DNA of 64,000 nucleotides from Cyathus striatus (lineage: Eukaryota; Basidiomycota; Agaricomycetes; Agaricales; Nidulariaceae): contig JAOVFP010000021.1 of NCBI GenBank assembly GCA_025738555.1, forward strand, positions 1,612,001-1,676,000, written 5' to 3'. A program made the position numbers and the translations under genes. The notes beneath the pieces are model-generated. The model was not told the DNA's origin and did not search any database. It saw only the letters and a program-made list of their open reading frames with translations. This document shows positions 60,704 to 64,000 of this stretch, in pieces; position 1 is the first letter of the stretch, and each line of letters opens with the position of its first letter.

Positions 60704-61978
60704 ATGGCTACTCGCATGCAGACTCAGACTGCACACGCCAGGAGCCATGAACAGCAGCAAAATGAAGTGCGCCATAGCAATCATCTAGCTGCCCAGCAAG
60801 CTCACAAACATAACAACACCAGCATGCCTTGTCATGTTGACTCTGCTCTGCCCCTCTCTCGGCAGAATGCCCCACCCTCAGCTAGTGCTCTAGTATCTGG
60901 AGGAATTACCTCCACTCATTGTGCAACTCGTGAACTTCAGCCAGTTCACAGCAATCAATTGCACGCACCTCGACCAATCCCATTGAGCATTCCGTTCGAC
61001 CCCACCCTTGTCCCCACTGTGTCCATAGAACCAGTGGATACTCAGTTTTCTCTGGAAGGTGCAGCTGCATGCCAGCAGCAAGCACCCACAGCCCCTTCGC
61101 CACCCACCCAACAGCCTGTAGCCTCAGGCAGTAGAGGACCTCCTCCACCTCCACCTCCTTCTGGTGGTAATTCTGCTGGAGTTGGTAACAATGACCCTCC
61201 AGACGATAATGGAGATGATAGTGACTGGCCTGGAGATGATGATGGTGATGGTGATGGTGATGGAGATGATAATGGCAATGAGTCAGGGGATGATGATGAA
61301 CAGGCAGGTGCCGGTGGCAATGGTCCTGGCAGACCAAATTGCCCTGGAGGTCCTCCCTCTGACCCCTCTGAGCCTCCTTCAAGGCCTCCCTCCAGGGATG
61401 CCTATCGCGACCCCTGTCACCCACCATGTCACTACAACTTTACCAGGGATGAAATCCTGGAAATGGTGGCCTCTGTGGCAGGTTACTTTGCCCTGCCACC
61501 ACCACCTCCACCACCTCCTCCTCCTGTTCGGGAAAAGAAAGTTAACCAGCTGGACAATTTTGATGGCTCCAACACCTTGAAGTTGGAACCCTTCATCATG
61601 CAAGTCCACTTGGTGTTCCGGAACAACCCCCAGTTGTACCCAGATGACTCCTCAAAGGTCAATTATGCATTGACTTTTCTCCATGGTTCAGCAAGCAACT
61701 TGTTTGCCACTCATCTAGATGACAACGTCTATGAGCCATGGATGGATTCATGGGGCTATTTCGTTCAGCTACTCCAGACTCATTTCGGCCATACCAACCC
61801 AGTTGGTGAAGCTGAAATCTGCATTTTCTCCCTTCACATGGAGGACAACCAGTGTCTCACCACATATGCGATCAAGTTTAATGAATATGCAGCCCTCTTG
61901 CTTTGGGATGATGCTGCCCTCAACTCAGCCTACTACCATGGCCTTTGTCCTTGTCTGAAGGATGCCCTTTCTCATTGA
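60704..61978 (+). pseudogene. Gag capsid-like protein, stop-interrupted
   Basis: The frame is open from 60647, but that ATG overlaps the proposed LTR, so MATRMQTQTAHARS at 60704 is the likelier start. The N-terminal half is Gln/Pro-rich with an acidic Asp/Gly repeat (about 61195-61300) and a poly-Pro run (about 61495-61525). From about 61545, VNQLDNFDGSN, LEPFIMQVHLVF and DDSSKVNYALTFLHGSA correspond to the Ty3-type gag capsid domain that packages the RNA into particles. The frame ends at TGA 61976-61978 (LSH then stop), where the family normally continues with a charged residue; CGA-to-TGA explains it. The remainder of gag continues in 61979-62482. Confidence 0.75.
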
Positions 61979-62482
61979 GAGCAAGGCCGGCCTATGACAC
62001 TTGCTGGGACTAAGAAGGTAGCCCAGGGCTACAATTAGAGACATTGGGAGTGCAACACTGAGTGCAACATTGAGGAGAAGTGCAGCAAATCTGCTACCAA
62101 GTCTTCAGAGAAGCCCAAGGGCAATCAGAATTCGAAGTCAACTTTGAATTCTTCCTCCTCCTCCAAGACTCAGTCCTCATCCTCCTCTTCCACTCCTGCC
62201 TCTTCCAACTCCACTTTGTCCTCAGGGAAACCCAAGAACAAGCAAAAGCAGAACCAGTCCAAGGCACCAGACTTGACTGGGAAGCTGGGTTCTGATGGGA
62301 AACTCACCCCAGAGGAACACAAACATCGCCCAGACCAGAAGCTGTGCCTATTCTGTGGCAACGCCAGTCATCAGGCCAAGGACTGTCGAGAGGCAGCTTC
62401 TGCTGCCAAGGCCCATGCAGCCACTGCCACCTCTACTGAGGCAACTCCCTCGGTGAACTTGGCTGAGAGTTTGAAAAAATAG
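61979..62482 (+). pseudogene. Gag C-terminus with CCHC zinc knuckle
   Basis: Contains a Lys/Ser-rich linker and CLFCGNASHQAKDC (62345-62386), a C-x2-C-x4-H-x4-C nucleocapsid knuckle that binds RNA. TAG at 62035-62037 (GYN then stop) and the upstream TGA separate it from the capsid. It ends at TAG 62480-62482 after NLAESLKK, which may be the natural gag end. Confidence 0.7.
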
Positions 62483-62598
62483 AGAGCAGCTCCAGTGACT
62501 CTGCACAGGCTGAGGGCTGCATTAATCTCTCCTGTGCAACTAAGGAGATAAGACTAAACACATCTGCTCTTTATGATCCCCAAGCTGTAAATATTCCA

Positions 62599-63255
62599 TT
62601 GACTTCTTTTTCTCCAGCTATGCTGGATATGCCTCTTTCATTCCTTTCGCTCATCGATTCTGGTTCAACCCACTGTTTTGCTGACTCGTTGTTTGTGAGG
62701 GAGCACAACCTTCCCACAACTCCGGTCCCTCCCATTGCACTGAAACTTTTTGACAGTACCTCTAACTCCATACTTACAGAGAGTATATTATTATCTGTAA
62801 TGTTTCCAACTGGTGAATGCATGGATATTTCTTTCTATGTAACTCTGCTCAATTCTTCCTGCTCTGTGGTATTAGGATTTAACTGGCTCTCCCAACACAA
62901 TCCGTTGATTGACTGGACTGAGAGACATATACTTGGCTTCCAAACCCTGGTCCTAGGAGAATCTTCTCCATTTTTGTCAACACCTGCACTGAAGGCATCT
63001 GCCTCCTTGCAAAACCCTCCATCACCAGCTTTGTCTTCTGTTCCCCTGTCAGACAATAGTCCACCTCCTAGTATCTCGCTCATTAACACTGCAGCTTTTC
63101 TCTGGGCTAGTAAGCTCACTGGCTCGCAGATGTTTAGGATACAAGTCAGTGCCGTAGTTTCAGCTTCTGCCACTGCCATGGCTGCAGAAGCTGTGGACCT
63201 TTCTAATATTCCTTCGGAATATCACAAGTTCACTGACATCTTCAGCAAAACATGA
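62599..63255 (+). pseudogene. Retroviral-type aspartic protease domain of pol
   Basis: LIDSGSTHCFADSLF (active-site DSG at 62656-62664), then ALKLFD, SVVLGFNWLSQHNPLIDW. This is the DSGxTHxF...LGxxWLxxHNPxIDW pattern of fungal gypsy proteases, which cut Gag-Pol. The tail IPSEYHKFTDIFSKT leads into reverse transcriptase but stops at TGA 63253-63255, where Arg is usual (CGA to TGA). Confidence 0.8.
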
Positions 63256-64000
63256 GCAGACACTCTTGCTCCATATCGCCCTTACAATCTCTGGATCAAC
63301 TTGGAGGAAGGTATGTCTCCTCCAGTCGGCACTGTATATTCACTCTTGCAGTCAAAGTTGGCCTCTCTATGAGGGTTCATTGATGAAAATCTCCGGATTG
63401 GTTTCATCCATCCTTCTCATTCTCCACACAGAGCACCAGTGCTCTTTGTTCAGAAGAAGGATGGATCTCTTCGACTCTGTCGATTTCCATGGGCTCAATG
63501 CAATCTCTAAAAAGGATCAATATCCCCTTCCCTTTATTTCCAACCTCCTTGACTCTCCTTGCAAGGCTAGAATCTACACCAAGATTGATCTCTGCCATGC
63601 TTATCACTTAGTCTGCATCGCTGATGGAGATGAATGGAAGACTGCCTTTCACACTTGCTATGGCTCGTTTGAATGGCTAGTTATGCTGTTTGGACTCACC
63701 AATGCACCTGTGGCTTTCCAATGTTTCATGAATGACATCTTCAAGGACATGCTCGATGTGTGCGTTACAGTCTACCTCAACAATATACTAATCTACTCTG
63801 ATAGTCTCGAGGAGCACAAATGGCATGTTAAAGAAGTTCTAAAGTGTTTATGCCAACATGGGCTCTATGCCCAGGCGGACAAGTGTGAATACCACACTGA
63901 ATCTGTTGAGTACTTAGGTTATGTCCTTTCTCCGGGTGGCCTCACTATGTTCCAGGATAAAGTCCAAACCATTAAGGATTGGCCTAAGCCTAAGAAGGTC
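63256..64000 (+). pseudogene. Reverse transcriptase domain, inactivated, runs off window
   Basis: [118 protein letters not shown] follow in canonical RT order. Lesions: TGA at 63370-63372 (LRxFIDEN position), a frameshift near 63480 (SLRLC|VDF, about two bases lost), and the catalytic YxDD replaced by YLNN (63779-63784). The last cannot polymerise DNA. Each Asp-to-Asn change is one G-to-A. Confidence 0.85.

Larger units (their letters stand above)
60653..64000 (+). mobile_element. Ty3/gypsy LTR retrotransposon, internal region (truncated by window end)
   Basis: Gag, zinc knuckle, aspartic protease and reverse transcriptase follow in gypsy order. RNase H, integrase and the 3' LTR would lie beyond 64000. 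In-frame stops, a frameshift and a mutated catalytic motif show that it is dead. Confidence 0.9.

Noticed and set aside
60890..61427. Antisense frames of 73-173 codons over gag, His-rich or Pro-rich
   Set aside because: They mirror the acidic and Pro-rich low-complexity of gag on the other strand.

Overview
The window looks like a transposon-rich, gene-poor stretch of a basidiomycete (Agaricomycetes) genome. Three things point there: short GT-AG introns of about 45-75 bp in almost every gene, host and mobile families I associate with Agaricomycetes (a seven-membrane-segment DUF6533-type protein, an MFS sugar transporter, QTRT2 relics, hAT, PIF/Harbinger and Ty3/gypsy elements), and no bacterial operon structure. 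All family names rest on motif recognition by eye; no database was searched.

Layout. 1-2266: decayed MULE-like transposase gene. 2700-7860: heavily interrupted relic (copy 0) of a multi-exon gene family called here the GYPLW family, split by at least four insertions. 8.1-10.5 kb: QTRT2-like pseudogene (minus strand) and a flank that recurs at 28.1-30.7 kb. 10.8-11.6 and 24.6-25.4 kb: near-identical inverted copies of a 755/758-bp TA-flanked element. 12.9-17.3 kb: GYPLW copy 1, frameshifted and split by a transposon. 18.6-20.4 kb: DUF6533-type membrane protein (minus). 23.8-27.8 kb: nested inverted-repeat elements and GGTAC-rich repeats. 31.8-35.3 kb: MFS sugar transporter broken by a hAT-like insertion in its last exon. 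36.5-39.3, 43.9-46.4 and 50.6-53.6 kb: GYPLW copies 2, 3 and 4. QTRT2-like relics and non-autonomous elements lie between them. 54.4-59.0 kb: decayed hAT transposase gene with a 1.26-kb element inside it. 60.0-64.0 kb: decayed Ty3/gypsy retrotransposon running off the right edge.

The most notable content is the GYPLW family: four recognisable loci plus two relics within 51 kb. They share exon boundaries and intron phases, a TATAAAGC-type promoter, a conserved N-terminal Asn/Gly-rich motif, a conserved core, and Ser/Pro-rich C-terminal repeats. Copy 4 gives a complete 10-exon, 819-residue model in which every splice junction keeps frame. Copy 3 is open for 696 residues. Copies 2, 1 and 0 are progressively more damaged. 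At least three loci are paired with a QTRT2-like pseudogene on the opposite strand, which suggests that a composite module was amplified. I recognise no enzymatic domain in the family and assign no function.
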